Below, piece after piece: positions 53,672 to 62,237 of a DNA stretch of 64,000 bases (within the stretch, counting starts at the first letter, position 1; every line of letters starts with the position of its first letter). The notes beneath the pieces were generated by a model. It saw only the letters and a program-made list of their open reading frames with translations, was not told the DNA's origin and did no database searches. The position numbers and the translations under genes are program-made. The stretch spans positions 434,001 to 498,000 of the forward strand of contig OZ245851.1 of NCBI GenBank assembly GCA_965228975.1, read 5' to 3'. Source of the stretch: JAJFJD01 sp965228975 (lineage in GTDB: Bacteria; Pseudomonadota; Alphaproteobacteria; UBA8366).

Positions 53672-54493
53672 CTAGCTGTAGGGCGGCGCGGTGTGGCCGG
53701 CGGGCGAGAGCGTGAAGATCTCGAAGCCGTCGGCGGTGACGGCGATGGTGTGTTCGAACTGCGCCGACAGACTGCGGTCCTTGGTGACCGCGGTCCAGCC
53801 GTCGCCCAGGATTTTCACGTCGAAACGGCCCGCGTTGATCATCGGTTCGACGGTGAAGAACATGCCTTCTTCCAGCGGCATGCCTTTGCCGGGTGCGCCG
53901 AAATGCAGGACGCTCGGCGCGCAATGGAAAATCTTGCCGATGCCGTGCCCACAGAAATCGCGCACCACGGAAAAGCGTTTGGATTCCGCATAGGATTGGA
54001 TGGCGTGACCGATATCGCCCAGCGTCGCGCCGGGACGCACCACGTCGATCCCCATCATCATCGCGTCATAGGTGGTCTGCACGAGGTTGCGCGCCTTGAC
54101 CCCGACCTTGTCGCCGACATGGAACATGCGGCTCGTGTCGCCGTGCCAGCCGTCGATGATCACGGTGATGTCGATGTTGATGATGTCGCCGTTGCCGAGC
54201 TTCTTCGCGTCGTCGGGGATGCCGTGGCAAACCACGTGATTGACCGAGGTGCAGATCGATTTCGGGAATCCGCGATAGTTCAGCGGCGCCGGAATCGCCT
54301 CACGTTCGATGATGTAGTCGTGGCACAGCCGGTCCAACTCGCCGGTGGATACGCCGGGGATCACGTGCGGCGTGATGAAGTCGAGCACCTCGGCGGCGAG
54401 GCGGCCCGCCACCCGCATGCCTTCGTAGTCGGCCGCGTCGTGGATGGGCACGGTGTCGTAGGATCGGCGCTCGCTGCGTTGTGCTTCGGTCAT
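53672..54493 (-). CDS. map: Type I methionine aminopeptidase
   Basis: Removes the initiator Met from new proteins. 273 residues with all five metal ligands: two Asp in NIDITVIIDGWHGDTSR, His in FCGHGIGK, Glu in FTVEPM and Glu in AQFEHTIAV. Heads the map-radC-ridA run. Confidence 0.95.
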   Translation of the reverse strand: MTEAQRSERRSYDTVPIHDAADYEGMRVAGRLAAEVLDFITPHVIPGVSTGELDRLCHDYIIEREAIPAPLNYRGFPKSICTSVNHVVCHGIPDDAKKLGNGDIINIDITVIIDGWHGDTSRMFHVGDKVGVKARNLVQTTYDAMMMGIDVVRPGATLGDIGHAIQSYAESKRFSVVRDFCGHGIGKIFHCAPSVLHFGAPGKGMPLEEGMFFTVEPMINAGRFDVKILGDGWTAVTKDRSLSAQFEHTIAVTADGFEIFTLSPAGHTAPPYS

Positions 54494-54670
54494 AAGGTCG
54501 GCTTGATCTCGTTATTGCAATTGGTGGTAACTTAGGCCGTCGCCCGGGTTATGTGTAGGTCTGGCAGGAAATAGTTGGGGATTGGTAAACCGAACCCCGG
54601 GATTTCCGCACCTTTCCCGAAACCCGCAGAAAACCCCGCATGACATCGGAACGCAAGGAAAAATAGGGAT

Positions 54671-55525
54671 ATGACCGTGGATCAGGACGCCTTGGACGAT
54701 TGGATCGGCCGGACCGAAACGGCGGCGGACGAGGCGACCGCCGCGCCCTTGGCCGGGCTGGCGGCGACGCTGGATCACGAGCCGCCGGCCCTGAAACCGG
54801 GCGATGCCGCCCCCGTCGGGGCGCATTGGATGTATTTCCATACCCGCGTGCCGCAGTCGCGGTTGGATTCGCGCGGCCATCCCCAAGGCGACGATTTCCT
54901 GCCGCCGGCGCCCTTGCCGCGCCGCATGTGGGGCGGGGGGCGATTGACCTTCCATCAGCCGCTGCGGGTCGGCGAGCGGATCCGGCGGGTTTCGACGATC
55001 AAGAACATCGCGGCCAAGAAAGGCCGCAGCGGCGCGTTGGTCTTCGTCGTGGTGCATCATGCGATTAGCGGCAAAGGTGGCCTCGCCGTCGAGGAGGAAC
55101 ACGACATCGTCTACCGCGAGGCGGCCAAACCGGACGCGCCGCCGCCGAAACCGCAGCCCGCCCCGGCCGACGCCGCCTGGTCGCAAACCGTCGAAGCGGA
55201 CCCGACGCAGATGTTCCGGTTCTCCGCGCTGACCTTCAACGCGGCCCGCATCCATTACGACCGGCGCTATGTGACGGAGGTCGAGAAGTATCCCGGCCTG
55301 ATCGTGAACGCCCGGCTGGTCGCCATGATGCTGATCGAGATGAGCCAGGCCAAATTCCCCGGGCGCGATATGACCGGCTTCGACTTCCGCTTCGGCCGGC
55401 CGCTATTCGACACCGCGCCCTTCACCATCGCCGGAAAACCCGGCGACGACGGCGACAGCGCCACCCTCTGGGCCGCGGACGGCGAGGGCAACCTGTCGCT
55501 CAACGCCGAGGCGCGGTTCGGGTAG
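54671..55525 (+). CDS. MaoC-like double-hotdog hydratase (HTD2 / mesaconyl-C4-CoA hydratase-like)
   Basis: A 284-residue double hotdog-fold protein. The N-terminal half (HWMYFHTRVPQSRLDSRGHP, PRRMWGGGRLTF) and C-terminal half (MFRFSALTFNAARIHYDRRY) match the family containing mesaconyl-C4-CoA and related hydratases. The hydratase segment is slightly altered: FNAARIHYD where relatives usually have FNGHRIHYD, and GLIVNARL where GLVVHGPL is common, so substrate preference may differ. Stand-alone gene. Confidence 0.78.
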   Translation: MTVDQDALDDWIGRTETAADEATAAPLAGLAATLDHEPPALKPGDAAPVGAHWMYFHTRVPQSRLDSRGHPQGDDFLPPAPLPRRMWGGGRLTFHQPLRVGERIRRVSTIKNIAAKKGRSGALVFVVVHHAISGKGGLAVEEEHDIVYREAAKPDAPPPKPQPAPADAAWSQTVEADPTQMFRFSALTFNAARIHYDRRYVTEVEKYPGLIVNARLVAMMLIEMSQAKFPGRDMTGFDFRFGRPLFDTAPFTIAGKPGDDGDSATLWAADGEGNLSLNAEARFG

Positions 55526-55642
55526 AGCGCGCCGGTTCGCTACGAAGCGGATAACCAACTCGTGATTGCCTGGTTTCTATTCAGTTGACGGTCGCTGCGG
55601 TAGCCTGATCCCCAGAAAGCGTGAATCCTGGGAGGGTGTCTA

Positions 55643-56473
55643 ATGAAGCGATTGTCATGGTTGCTTGTTTTGGGTGTGCTGGTTGGTTGTCAAACCAACT
55701 CGGCGGTTAGACCGAATATCGTTCGGCCGGATCCCTCCAAACCCATCGTAAAGAATTCGGAAGTGGAGAAGACGTGGACCTACAGCGAGAGCATGGTGCC
55801 GATATCGCTGACACGCGGCCCGTTCGCACGGCTTGTCCAAATCTGGACGATCAAGGGGGAAAATTGGGACGCCTGGGTAGAGCGGGAGGTTCTAAAACCC
55901 GGCGCGAAAGTGCCGGTCCTAATTTATGCGCATGGATGCGCGGGTCTGAGTACCAGCCATGACCAGTCCTATTTGGGCTATTTCATGCACCTTGGTTTCG
56001 TCGTCATAGCGCCTAATAGTTTCGCCCGGACCGGCAGAGAGGAAATGTGCCATACCGGGGGGCGGCCGAAACTGAAAATGCGCCTTGAGGAGCTTGAGTA
56101 CGCATTTGATCAACTGAAATCGGTGAGCTGGATCGATCATGACCGCATCGTTTTAGCCGGGCACAGTGAAGGCGGTGCGACGGTAGCGACGTGGTGGCGG
56201 CACGGCATTGCCGCGGTGATTATTTCCGGGTCGAATTGTCCGGCGACGGGCGGGTTTCCGACGGCGCCGATGACCGTACCCGTCCTGAATATCGTCGGGG
56301 AAAACGACCCGAACCACAGTGGAGAGTCATGCGCCGTATCCTGGTGGGGGCCGGGTTCCAAGGTCGCGGAAATTTCCGGCGCCGGTCATATGCTTGGCCG
56401 GGAACCTGAAACACGCGAGGAAATCAGAAAGTTTTTGACGACATGTTGCGGTTTCAAGTTCGAGGGCGCTTAG
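55643..56473 (+). CDS. Exported lipoprotein with dienelactone-hydrolase-like domain
   Basis: A 276-residue predicted lipoprotein: signal KRLSWLLVLGVLVGC with the LVGC lipobox (Cys16 lipidated). The mature part is an alpha/beta hydrolase with YAHGCAGLS for the oxyanion hole, nucleophile Ser in LAGHSEGGA, acid in NIVGENDPNHS, and His in GAGHMLG. It contains five further Cys that could form disulfides in the periplasm. The gene looks less GC-rich than its neighbours. Followed by a strong terminator. Confidence 0.78.
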   Translation: MKRLSWLLVLGVLVGCQTNSAVRPNIVRPDPSKPIVKNSEVEKTWTYSESMVPISLTRGPFARLVQIWTIKGENWDAWVEREVLKPGAKVPVLIYAHGCAGLSTSHDQSYLGYFMHLGFVVIAPNSFARTGREEMCHTGGRPKLKMRLEELEYAFDQLKSVSWIDHDRIVLAGHSEGGATVATWWRHGIAAVIISGSNCPATGGFPTAPMTVPVLNIVGENDPNHSGESCAVSWWGPGSKVAEISGAGHMLGREPETREEIRKFLTTCCGFKFEGA

Positions 56474-56477
56474 AAAA

Positions 56478-56526
56478 TTTGCCGATTTCACCCGCCAGAG
56501 CGGGCGATTTCGGCAAAAGATTTTTT
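56478..56526 (+). terminator. Rho-independent terminator after the lipoprotein hydrolase gene
   Basis: TTTGCCGA (56478-56485) pairs with TCGGCAAA (56510-56517); inside, CCCGC pairs with GCGGG. A TTTTTT run lies at 56521-56526. Confidence 0.8.
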
Positions 56527-56584
56527 ACGAAACCCTCAACATTCGGCAAAGACGCGCGGTTCGCCTCGCGCTTCCCGTACCGTC

Positions 56585-57403
56585 CTACCGGCCGTAGAAC
56601 TTCTTGACCGTGTCGTCCGCGACCTGCTGCAGGAAGGCGAGGTCGTCCTTGCCGATCTTGCCGAAGTAGTCGTACGGATTGCCGACCGGAGATTGGCCAT
56701 ACAGGCTGGCGAACACGGTCGCTGCCGCCAGGTAGGTGCCTATCAGGGACGGATGGCTGCCATCAAATGGCTTGTGCAGCTTCATATCTGGACGCCGGCG
56801 GTAGGCCTCGTCGAAGGCCAAGCCGACCGGGATCACCAGCGAACCGGTTTCGTTGCCGGCCGTGACATAGAGCTTCGCAATGGCGTCGATCATGTCCGGG
56901 TCGAACCGCTTATGCGGTTTCACGTAGGCATGCGTCATGTAGAGCGCGGTCTCGCCGCCCGCCGCCTCGATCTTCTTGCTGAACTCGGCGACCGTGTCGC
57001 GGAACTTCACGTCGCGGCCTTTCCGCCACGGCGCGGCGCTGCCGCCTTGCAGGATGACCACCTGGAACGGTTTCTTGACCCGCAGCTTGCCGGGCTCGAG
57101 ATAGCTGTCGATGTTGTGGTCGAAGATCGCCGAGCCGCTGATCGTCGCGGACTTGTATTTGAGCTTTTTCTTCTTGTAGAGGCCCGCCGCGATGACCATG
57201 CGGCGCACGTGATTGTGCAGGCTGTCTCCATAATACAGATAGCTGTTTCCGACGAAGAGCAGCCGCTGCGGTTTCTCGACTTTCAGCGCCTTGACGGTCG
57301 GGGTCGGCGTTTCGGCGCGGACGGCGGTGGATAGGAGCGCCGCGACGGCAACGGTCGAGACGATTAAAGACATCGATAGTCGTGGAATGACGCGAAATTG
57401 CAT
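56585..57403 (-). CDS. Exported SGNH-hydrolase-like protein
   Basis: A 272-residue secreted protein (signal SLIVSTVAVAALLSTAVRA, cleavage before ETP). The fold has SGNH features: LLFVGNSYLYYGDSLHNH with the block I Ser, an ILQGGSAAP segment, and DGSHPSLIGTYLAA supplying the Asp and His. Substrate could be an acyl or acetyl ester on a polysaccharide or lipid. Converges on the lipoprotein hydrolase gene, making a small island of exported hydrolases. Confidence 0.72.
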   Translation of the reverse strand: MQFRVIPRLSMSLIVSTVAVAALLSTAVRAETPTPTVKALKVEKPQRLLFVGNSYLYYGDSLHNHVRRMVIAAGLYKKKKLKYKSATISGSAIFDHNIDSYLEPGKLRVKKPFQVVILQGGSAAPWRKGRDVKFRDTVAEFSKKIEAAGGETALYMTHAYVKPHKRFDPDMIDAIAKLYVTAGNETGSLVIPVGLAFDEAYRRRPDMKLHKPFDGSHPSLIGTYLAAATVFASLYGQSPVGNPYDYFGKIGKDDLAFLQQVADDTVKKFYGR

Positions 57404-57645
57404 CGGGCGTTCCCTTCAATGAAAAGTTTTAATTCTTTCGATTGATACAAGTATTAAGGGGTCGTTGCAAATTCTCATTGAGTTATAAACCGTTAGCGCG
57501 GTCCGATTGGCACCGGTCCCGCGCGGTATCCGAACGTCTTGGCGACGCCCTGATTTTGGTCCTGACGCCATTGCGGATAAACTAGCGGCACGCCAAATCG
57601 CCGATCGGCGCGACCATCAAAATCGATATAGGAAAGGGCCAATCC

Positions 57646-58584
57646 ATGCCGCCGGAAGCGCCGCACCAGGACGTCGAGACATCCTCGATCGAGGTTTCGC
57701 CACTCTCCATTCACATCGGCGCGGAGATTGGCGGTGTCGACTTGACGAAGCCGTTGCCGCCGGAGCAGGTGCGCGATATCCGTGCGGCTTGGCTGAAGTG
57801 GAAGGTCGTGTTCTTCCGCGACCAGCGGATGACCCACCGGCAGCATATCGATTTTTCGGCGCAGTTCGGCGAGGTCACGCCGGGGCATGTGGTCTACGGC
57901 AGCGACAGCGAGTATCCGGAAATCTATTCGATTGCGAAGAACCGCACCGCGAACCATTTTCGCGATCAGGTTCTGTTGCGTGCCTGGACCGGCTGGCACA
58001 CCGACATCACCGCTGCGATCAATCCGCCGATGGCATCGATCCTGCGCGGCGACATCGTCCCGCCCTATGGCGGCGACACGCAGTTCACCAGCATGATGGC
58101 GGCGTATAACGCGATGTCGCCGGCGATGCGGGCCTTCGTCGACGGCCTGCGCGGCATCCACCGGAACGGGCAGCCGCAGAACGTGGAGACGAGCAAGGAC
58201 TATAACGACAAGATCAAGAATCGATTCATGGAGTCGGAACACCCGCTGGTCCGCGTCCACCCGGAAACCGGCGAGCGCGCGCTCTACGCCGGGCCGAGTC
58301 ATCTCAAATCCATCGTCGGCCTGACGCCGCGGGAAAGTCAGGGCCTCTTGGAACTGTTGTGGGAGCATCTGGTGCGCCCGGAATTCACCGTGCGGTTCAA
58401 GTGGGAGCCCGGCAGCGTCGCCTTCTGGGACAACCGGTCCGTCTGCCATCTGGCGCCCCGCGATATCTTCGATTCGGACTTCCCGCGAGAGTTCTACCGG
58501 ACCACGCTGGTCGGCGACGTGCCGGTCGGGATCGACGGCAAGAAGTCGAAATCGCTGAAGGGCGAGCCGATAATGGCGGCGTAG
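57646..58584 (+). CDS. TauD/TfdA-family Fe(II)/2-oxoglutarate dioxygenase
   Basis: A 312-residue dioxygenase with HxD in GWHTD, the distal His in VCHLAPRD and the 2-oxoglutarate Arg region (PREFYRTTLVGD). Close paralogue of the 24543-25481 protein (shared HIGAEIGGVDL, VPPYGGDTQF, HPETGERAL, KKSKSLKG). The CoA transferase gene begins 41 bp after its stop, so the pair likely form an operon: oxidative release of an acid followed by CoA activation would be one reading. GGAAAGGG ahead of the ATG. Confidence 0.87.
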   Translation: MPPEAPHQDVETSSIEVSPLSIHIGAEIGGVDLTKPLPPEQVRDIRAAWLKWKVVFFRDQRMTHRQHIDFSAQFGEVTPGHVVYGSDSEYPEIYSIAKNRTANHFRDQVLLRAWTGWHTDITAAINPPMASILRGDIVPPYGGDTQFTSMMAAYNAMSPAMRAFVDGLRGIHRNGQPQNVETSKDYNDKIKNRFMESEHPLVRVHPETGERALYAGPSHLKSIVGLTPRESQGLLELLWEHLVRPEFTVRFKWEPGSVAFWDNRSVCHLAPRDIFDSDFPREFYRTTLVGDVPVGIDGKKSKSLKGEPIMAA

Positions 58585-58625
58585 ACGGCGCGACGAATTT
58601 CATTTGCGGGGGACGGTACATAACA

Positions 58626-59849
58626 ATGTCGAAACAATCGACACAGGGCGGTGCGCTGAACGGAATCCGGGTCATCGATTTCAGCCGCGTCGTCGCCGGT
58701 CCGCACTGCACGATGTGCCTCGGGGATTTCGGCGCCGAGGTCATCAAACTTGAAGATACGAAGGAGGGTGACGATCTGCGCCATCATAAGGCGCCCACGA
58801 TCGAATGTGATTCGCCCTATTTCCTGTCGCTGAACCGGAACAAGGTTTCGGTCGGCGTCGACTTCAGCACCGAGGCTGGCAAGAAAGTCGTGCATGACTT
58901 GCTCGCCACCGCCGATGTGCTGGTTGAGAACTTCCGCACCGGTGTGATGGAACGGCACGGTTTCGGACAGGAAGCGATCCGGGAGAAATACCCGCGCCTG
59001 ATCTACTGCTCGATCTCCGGCTACGGGCGGCAGGGTTCGCGGGCGACGCGGGCGGCCTATGACCCCGTGGTGCAGGCGGAAAGCGGCCAGATGGCAACCA
59101 ACGGCGGTCCGGAATCAGGCCCGATGCGGACGGGTCAGGCGGTGATCGACATGCAGACCGGGCACTATGCGGCGCAGGCCATACTCGCCGCCCTGTTCGC
59201 CCGTGAACGCACCGGCCGTGGGCAATTGATAGAAGTGGCGTTGTTTGATGTCGCGGTGTCGGCGTTATCGCATTACGGCATTCGATACCTGCTGGACGGC
59301 ACGGAAATGCCCCGGGTGGGCAACGGCAGCAACGCGGCGCAGCCGATCGGAATTTTCGCCGCCAAGGACGGCAAGCTGATCCAGGTGACTTGCGCGGGCG
59401 AGCGTAGTTTCGTTCAGTTCGCGAAAGCGCTGGGTCGGCCCGACCTGTGCGACGATCCCCGTTTTTCGAGCAACCCGGTCCGTTTGGAGAACCGGGAGGC
59501 TCTCCGGCACGTCATCTCGGAAATCCTGGCGACGGACACGCGCGACGCCTGGATTGCGAAGATGAACGAACATGGCGCGCCGGTCGGTCCGGTCAATGAA
59601 ATGGGCGATGCGCTTATGAATGATTTCGTCAAGGAGCGGCAGCTCACCGAGACCCTATCGCACCCGTTGGTCGGCACGGTGCCGAATCTGCGCTCGCCGA
59701 TCCATCTGTCGGAGACGCCGATCCGTCCCGCGATCGCGCCGCCGATGCATGCGCAGCATACCGATCAGGTGTTGCGCGACGTGCTGGGCTACGACGATGA
59801 GCGGATCGCCGCGTTGAAGGAGTCGGGCGCCGTCGCGTCTACGACGTGA
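58626..59849 (+). CDS. CoA transferase, CaiB/BaiF (family III)
   Basis: A 407-residue family III CoA transferase. It begins with GIRVIDFSRVVAGPHC and keeps the catalytic Asp in VIDMQTGHYAAQ, with RTGRGQLIEVALFDVAV after it. Moves CoA between a short acyl-CoA and a carboxylic acid. The frame is open further upstream across the dioxygenase gene end, but the family start is ATG 58626. Its last 11 bases overlap the end of the convergent dehydrogenase gene. Confidence 0.88.
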   Translation: MSKQSTQGGALNGIRVIDFSRVVAGPHCTMCLGDFGAEVIKLEDTKEGDDLRHHKAPTIECDSPYFLSLNRNKVSVGVDFSTEAGKKVVHDLLATADVLVENFRTGVMERHGFGQEAIREKYPRLIYCSISGYGRQGSRATRAAYDPVVQAESGQMATNGGPESGPMRTGQAVIDMQTGHYAAQAILAALFARERTGRGQLIEVALFDVAVSALSHYGIRYLLDGTEMPRVGNGSNAAQPIGIFAAKDGKLIQVTCAGERSFVQFAKALGRPDLCDDPRFSSNPVRLENREALRHVISEILATDTRDAWIAKMNEHGAPVGPVNEMGDALMNDFVKERQLTETLSHPLVGTVPNLRSPIHLSETPIRPAIAPPMHAQHTDQVLRDVLGYDDERIAALKESGAVASTT

Positions 59850-60720
59850 ACTTCATGTCCGCCATCGCTTCGATGGTGGCGGCGGCCTCGTCGAGATTGG
59901 CGCCGTCGCCGGCCTCGTAGTGGGCGGCCTGCAGAAGGCCCCGGGTCGCGTTGGCGACCATCATCGGCGCGCCGCAGTTGATCCCGAGTTGGGTCGCCAG
60001 GCCCACGTCCTTCAGCATCAGCGCCAGTGCGAATTTCGAACTCGGCTCGCCCTCGATCATCTTGGGCAGCATCCGTTCGGTGGCGCCGTTGCGGCCGGAA
60101 CTCTTGTTGATCACCTCGGTCATCTTCTCCAGCGACAGGCCGTATTTGCGCCCCATGGCGACGGCTTCCAGTGTCGCGATGCGGCAGCAGGCGGCGATCG
60201 TATTGTTGACCAGCTTCAGGACATGCGCGTTGCCGACGTCGCCGCAATGGAACACGTTCGGGCTAATCGATTCGAAAACCGGTTTTACCGTTTCGAAGAC
60301 ATCCATCGGACCTGCGGCCATGATCGCGATGGTGCCCGCCGTCGCGCCGTCCGGGCCGCCGGAAACCGGAGCGTCGATGAAGGTGATGTCCTTTTCCGCC
60401 AGTTCGGCGGCAATCGCCCGAGTTTCGTCCGGGTCGCCGCTGGTCTGGTCGACGACGATCTTGCCCGGCTCCAGCCCTTCGATGAGCCCGCCCGGCCCGA
60501 AGATCGCCTCGCGGACATCGGCGGATCGCGGCAGGCAGAGCAAGATGACGTCGCACTCGCGCGCCAGGGATGCGCCGTCCTGCGCCGGCACCGCGCCGTC
60601 CTTCGCGAAATCCGCGACCACATCCGGCCGCAGGTCCAGCACCCGCAGTTTGTGCGACAGCATCAGCCGCCGCGCCAAGGCGCCGCCCATGGCGCCCAAA
60701 CCGATATATCCCAGTTCCAT
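59839..60720 (-). CDS. NAD(P)-dependent oxidoreductase, 3-hydroxyisobutyrate dehydrogenase family
   Basis: A 293-residue beta-hydroxyacid dehydrogenase: cofactor motif GYIGLGAMGGALARRL, substrate-binding DAPVSGGPDGATAGT, and the catalytic Lys in HVLKLVNNTIAA. The family includes 3-hydroxyisobutyrate and tartronate semialdehyde reductases and glyoxylate reductases. ATG at 60720 is preferred to an in-frame TTG two codons upstream. Follows the crotonase gene by 33 bp, so both are likely one operon. Confidence 0.87.
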   Translation of the reverse strand: MELGYIGLGAMGGALARRLMLSHKLRVLDLRPDVVADFAKDGAVPAQDGASLARECDVILLCLPRSADVREAIFGPGGLIEGLEPGKIVVDQTSGDPDETRAIAAELAEKDITFIDAPVSGGPDGATAGTIAIMAAGPMDVFETVKPVFESISPNVFHCGDVGNAHVLKLVNNTIAACCRIATLEAVAMGRKYGLSLEKMTEVINKSSGRNGATERMLPKMIEGEPSSKFALALMLKDVGLATQLGINCGAPMMVANATRGLLQAAHYEAGDGANLDEAAATIEAMADMKFTS

Positions 60721-60753
60721 AACCAATCCTTCCTTGAATAGACACGCGGCGGG

Positions 60754-61602
60754 TCAGGCGCCGCGGAATTCCGGTTTCCGTTTCTCGACGAAGGCGCGCC
60801 GGGCTTCCTTGGCGTCCTCCGAACTTTGCAGGATGCCGCCGACATTCGACGTCAGGACCATGGTGGTCTCGAGACTGCTGTCGAGCGCGGCGCGCATGAT
60901 CCGCTTGCTGGTCCATTGCACCATCGGCGGCTGTGCGATGATCCGCGCGCAGAGATCGCGCGTGGTCGCTTCCAGCTCCTCCGAGGAAACCAGATGATTG
61001 AGCATGCCCCACTCATAGGCCCGTTCCGCTGACAGCGTTCCAGTGTAGGCGAATTCGAGCGCCCGGCCGAGGCCGACCATCTTCGGCAGGTAGTAACAGC
61101 CGCCGTTCTCCATGATCTGTCCGGCCTGCTGATAGCCGATGAAGCGGGTTTTCTCGCAACCGATCCGGATATCGCAATGCAGCGCCATGTCCATGCCGGA
61201 GCCGACCGCAGCACCATTGATCATCGCGATGGTGGGCTTCCGGATGACGGAGATGTCGCGGTGCAGCTTGGTGAAGCCGTGATAGAAATGCTGGCGCATC
61301 CGGTCCACCCCATCCTGGAGGTTCCGCGCCCCTTCCACGTTCGGGCCGATCTCGTCCTCGGTCGGCCGGGTCTTGAGGTCCGCGCCGGAACAGAAGCCGC
61401 GTCCGACGCCGGTCAGGACGATCACCCGCACGTCCGGGTCGTCGTCCGCCGCCCGCATATATTCGCCGACCTTGGCGACGGTGCTGTTTCCTTCCGCCGT
61501 GCCGTACAGCGCGTTCATCTTTTCCGGGCGGTTGAACTTGATCCAGAGGATGCCGTCATCCTCCTTCTCGTACAGCAGATAGTCGACGAGCTGCGGTCCC
61601 AT
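60754..61602 (-). CDS. Enoyl-CoA hydratase/isomerase family protein
   Basis: A 282-residue crotonase. Oxyanion elements FCSGADLKT and GAAVGSGMDMALHCDI are present. One catalytic Glu is conserved (RALEFAYTG) while the other position reads GYQQAGQIMENGG, so it may be an isomerase- or other-type crotonase rather than a classical hydratase. Together with the 3-hydroxyisobutyrate dehydrogenase-like gene just downstream it suggests degradation of a branched or substituted acyl-CoA. Confidence 0.83.
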   Translation of the reverse strand: MGPQLVDYLLYEKEDDGILWIKFNRPEKMNALYGTAEGNSTVAKVGEYMRAADDDPDVRVIVLTGVGRGFCSGADLKTRPTEDEIGPNVEGARNLQDGVDRMRQHFYHGFTKLHRDISVIRKPTIAMINGAAVGSGMDMALHCDIRIGCEKTRFIGYQQAGQIMENGGCYYLPKMVGLGRALEFAYTGTLSAERAYEWGMLNHLVSSEELEATTRDLCARIIAQPPMVQWTSKRIMRAALDSSLETTMVLTSNVGGILQSSEDAKEARRAFVEKRKPEFRGA

Positions 61603-61690
61603 GTCGGTCTCCTCCGTTCCAATGGCGTGCGACCACTATACGGGGAGGGCGGCCATGCCGTCATTTCCGGCCCGGCACGGCAGGGTGCGG

Positions 61691-62128
61691 TTACGCCGGT
61701 TGGAGGATCTCCGCCAGCGCGGCGCGCGGCGTGAGCAGGTCGGCCAGCGTATGGCGGTCGAGCACCGCCAGGAAGGCATCCAACGCTGCGTCGAGGATGG
61801 ACGGCAGCGCGCAGGCGCCCGCGATGCGGCAGGTGTTTGTTTTCGCATCGAAGCATTCGACCAGCCGCATGTCGTCCTCGCACCGCCGCACCAGGTCGCC
61901 CAGATTGATTTCCTCCGGCGCCATCGCGAGGGCCATGCCGCCCTGACGGCCGCGGACGGTGCGGACGTATCCCATCTGCCCCAACTGGTGGACGACTTTC
62001 ATCAAATGGTTCTCGGAGATGCCGTACTGCGTTGCGATCTCCTTGATCGTGGACAGGTCTCCGGCGGGCCGTAGGCCCAGATAGGTCAGCACGCGCAACG
62101 AGTAGTCGGTGTAGCGGGTCAGCCGCAT
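61691..62128 (-). CDS. nsrR: NsrR-type Rrf2-family nitric-oxide-sensing repressor
   Basis: A 145-residue Rrf2 winged-helix repressor: RLTRYTDYSLRVLTYLGL, then ISENHLMKVVHQLG for DNA reading and VRGRQGGMALA for the wing. Cys92, Cys100 and Cys106 (ECF...TCRIAGAC) are the usual Fe-S ligands of NsrR, which loses DNA binding when NO attacks the cluster; Cys83 is extra. The frame is open to 62239 but the family start is MRLTRYTDYS. Divergent from the alternative oxidase operon over a spacer that carries NsrR-like palindromes. Confidence 0.87.
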   Translation of the reverse strand: MRLTRYTDYSLRVLTYLGLRPAGDLSTIKEIATQYGISENHLMKVVHQLGQMGYVRTVRGRQGGMALAMAPEEINLGDLVRRCEDDMRLVECFDAKTNTCRIAGACALPSILDAALDAFLAVLDRHTLADLLTPRAALAEILQPA

Positions 62129-62152
62129 GACGGTCTCCGAAAAAATCTTAAT

Positions 62153-62175
62153 AAGATGTATTTTATATATTGCTT
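62153..62175. promoter_or_regulatory. Second, imperfect NsrR-like operator (nsrR-proximal)
   Basis: AAGATGTATTT (62153-62163) is an exact NsrR-type half-site; the opposite half ATATATTGCTT matches 7 of 11 expected bases. Its centre is 44 bp from the perfect site. It lies 25 bases upstream of the nsrR start, so autoregulation is likely. Confidence 0.5.
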
Positions 62176-62199
62176 TTATGCAAGCGGTCATTATATAAG
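62170..62199 (+). promoter_or_regulatory. Candidate promoter of the alternative oxidase operon
   Basis: TTGCTT (62170-62175) and TATAAG (62194-62199) are 18 bases apart. The -10 box overlaps the left edge of the perfect NsrR-like palindrome, so the bound repressor would block polymerase. Minus-strand TATAAT (62195-62190) may serve nsrR. Confidence 0.45.
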
Positions 62200-62219
62200 A
62201 TGTATAGAAAATACATCTT
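62197..62219. promoter_or_regulatory. NsrR-type operator palindrome
   Basis: AAGATGTATAG, one central A, AAATACATCTT: an 11-1-11 inverted repeat in which the outer nine pairs are exact. This is the layout of known NsrR sites (AAGATGCATTT-n-AAATGCATCTT). The downstream gene starts 19 bases later. Confidence 0.72.
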
Positions 62220-62237
62220 AAAGACAGAGGCAAGATC

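Noticed and set aside
55643..57403. Exported hydrolases plus neighbouring dioxygenase as a polysaccharide-utilisation locus
   Set aside because: There is no TonB receptor, glycoside hydrolase or transporter nearby, so the grouping is not supported.
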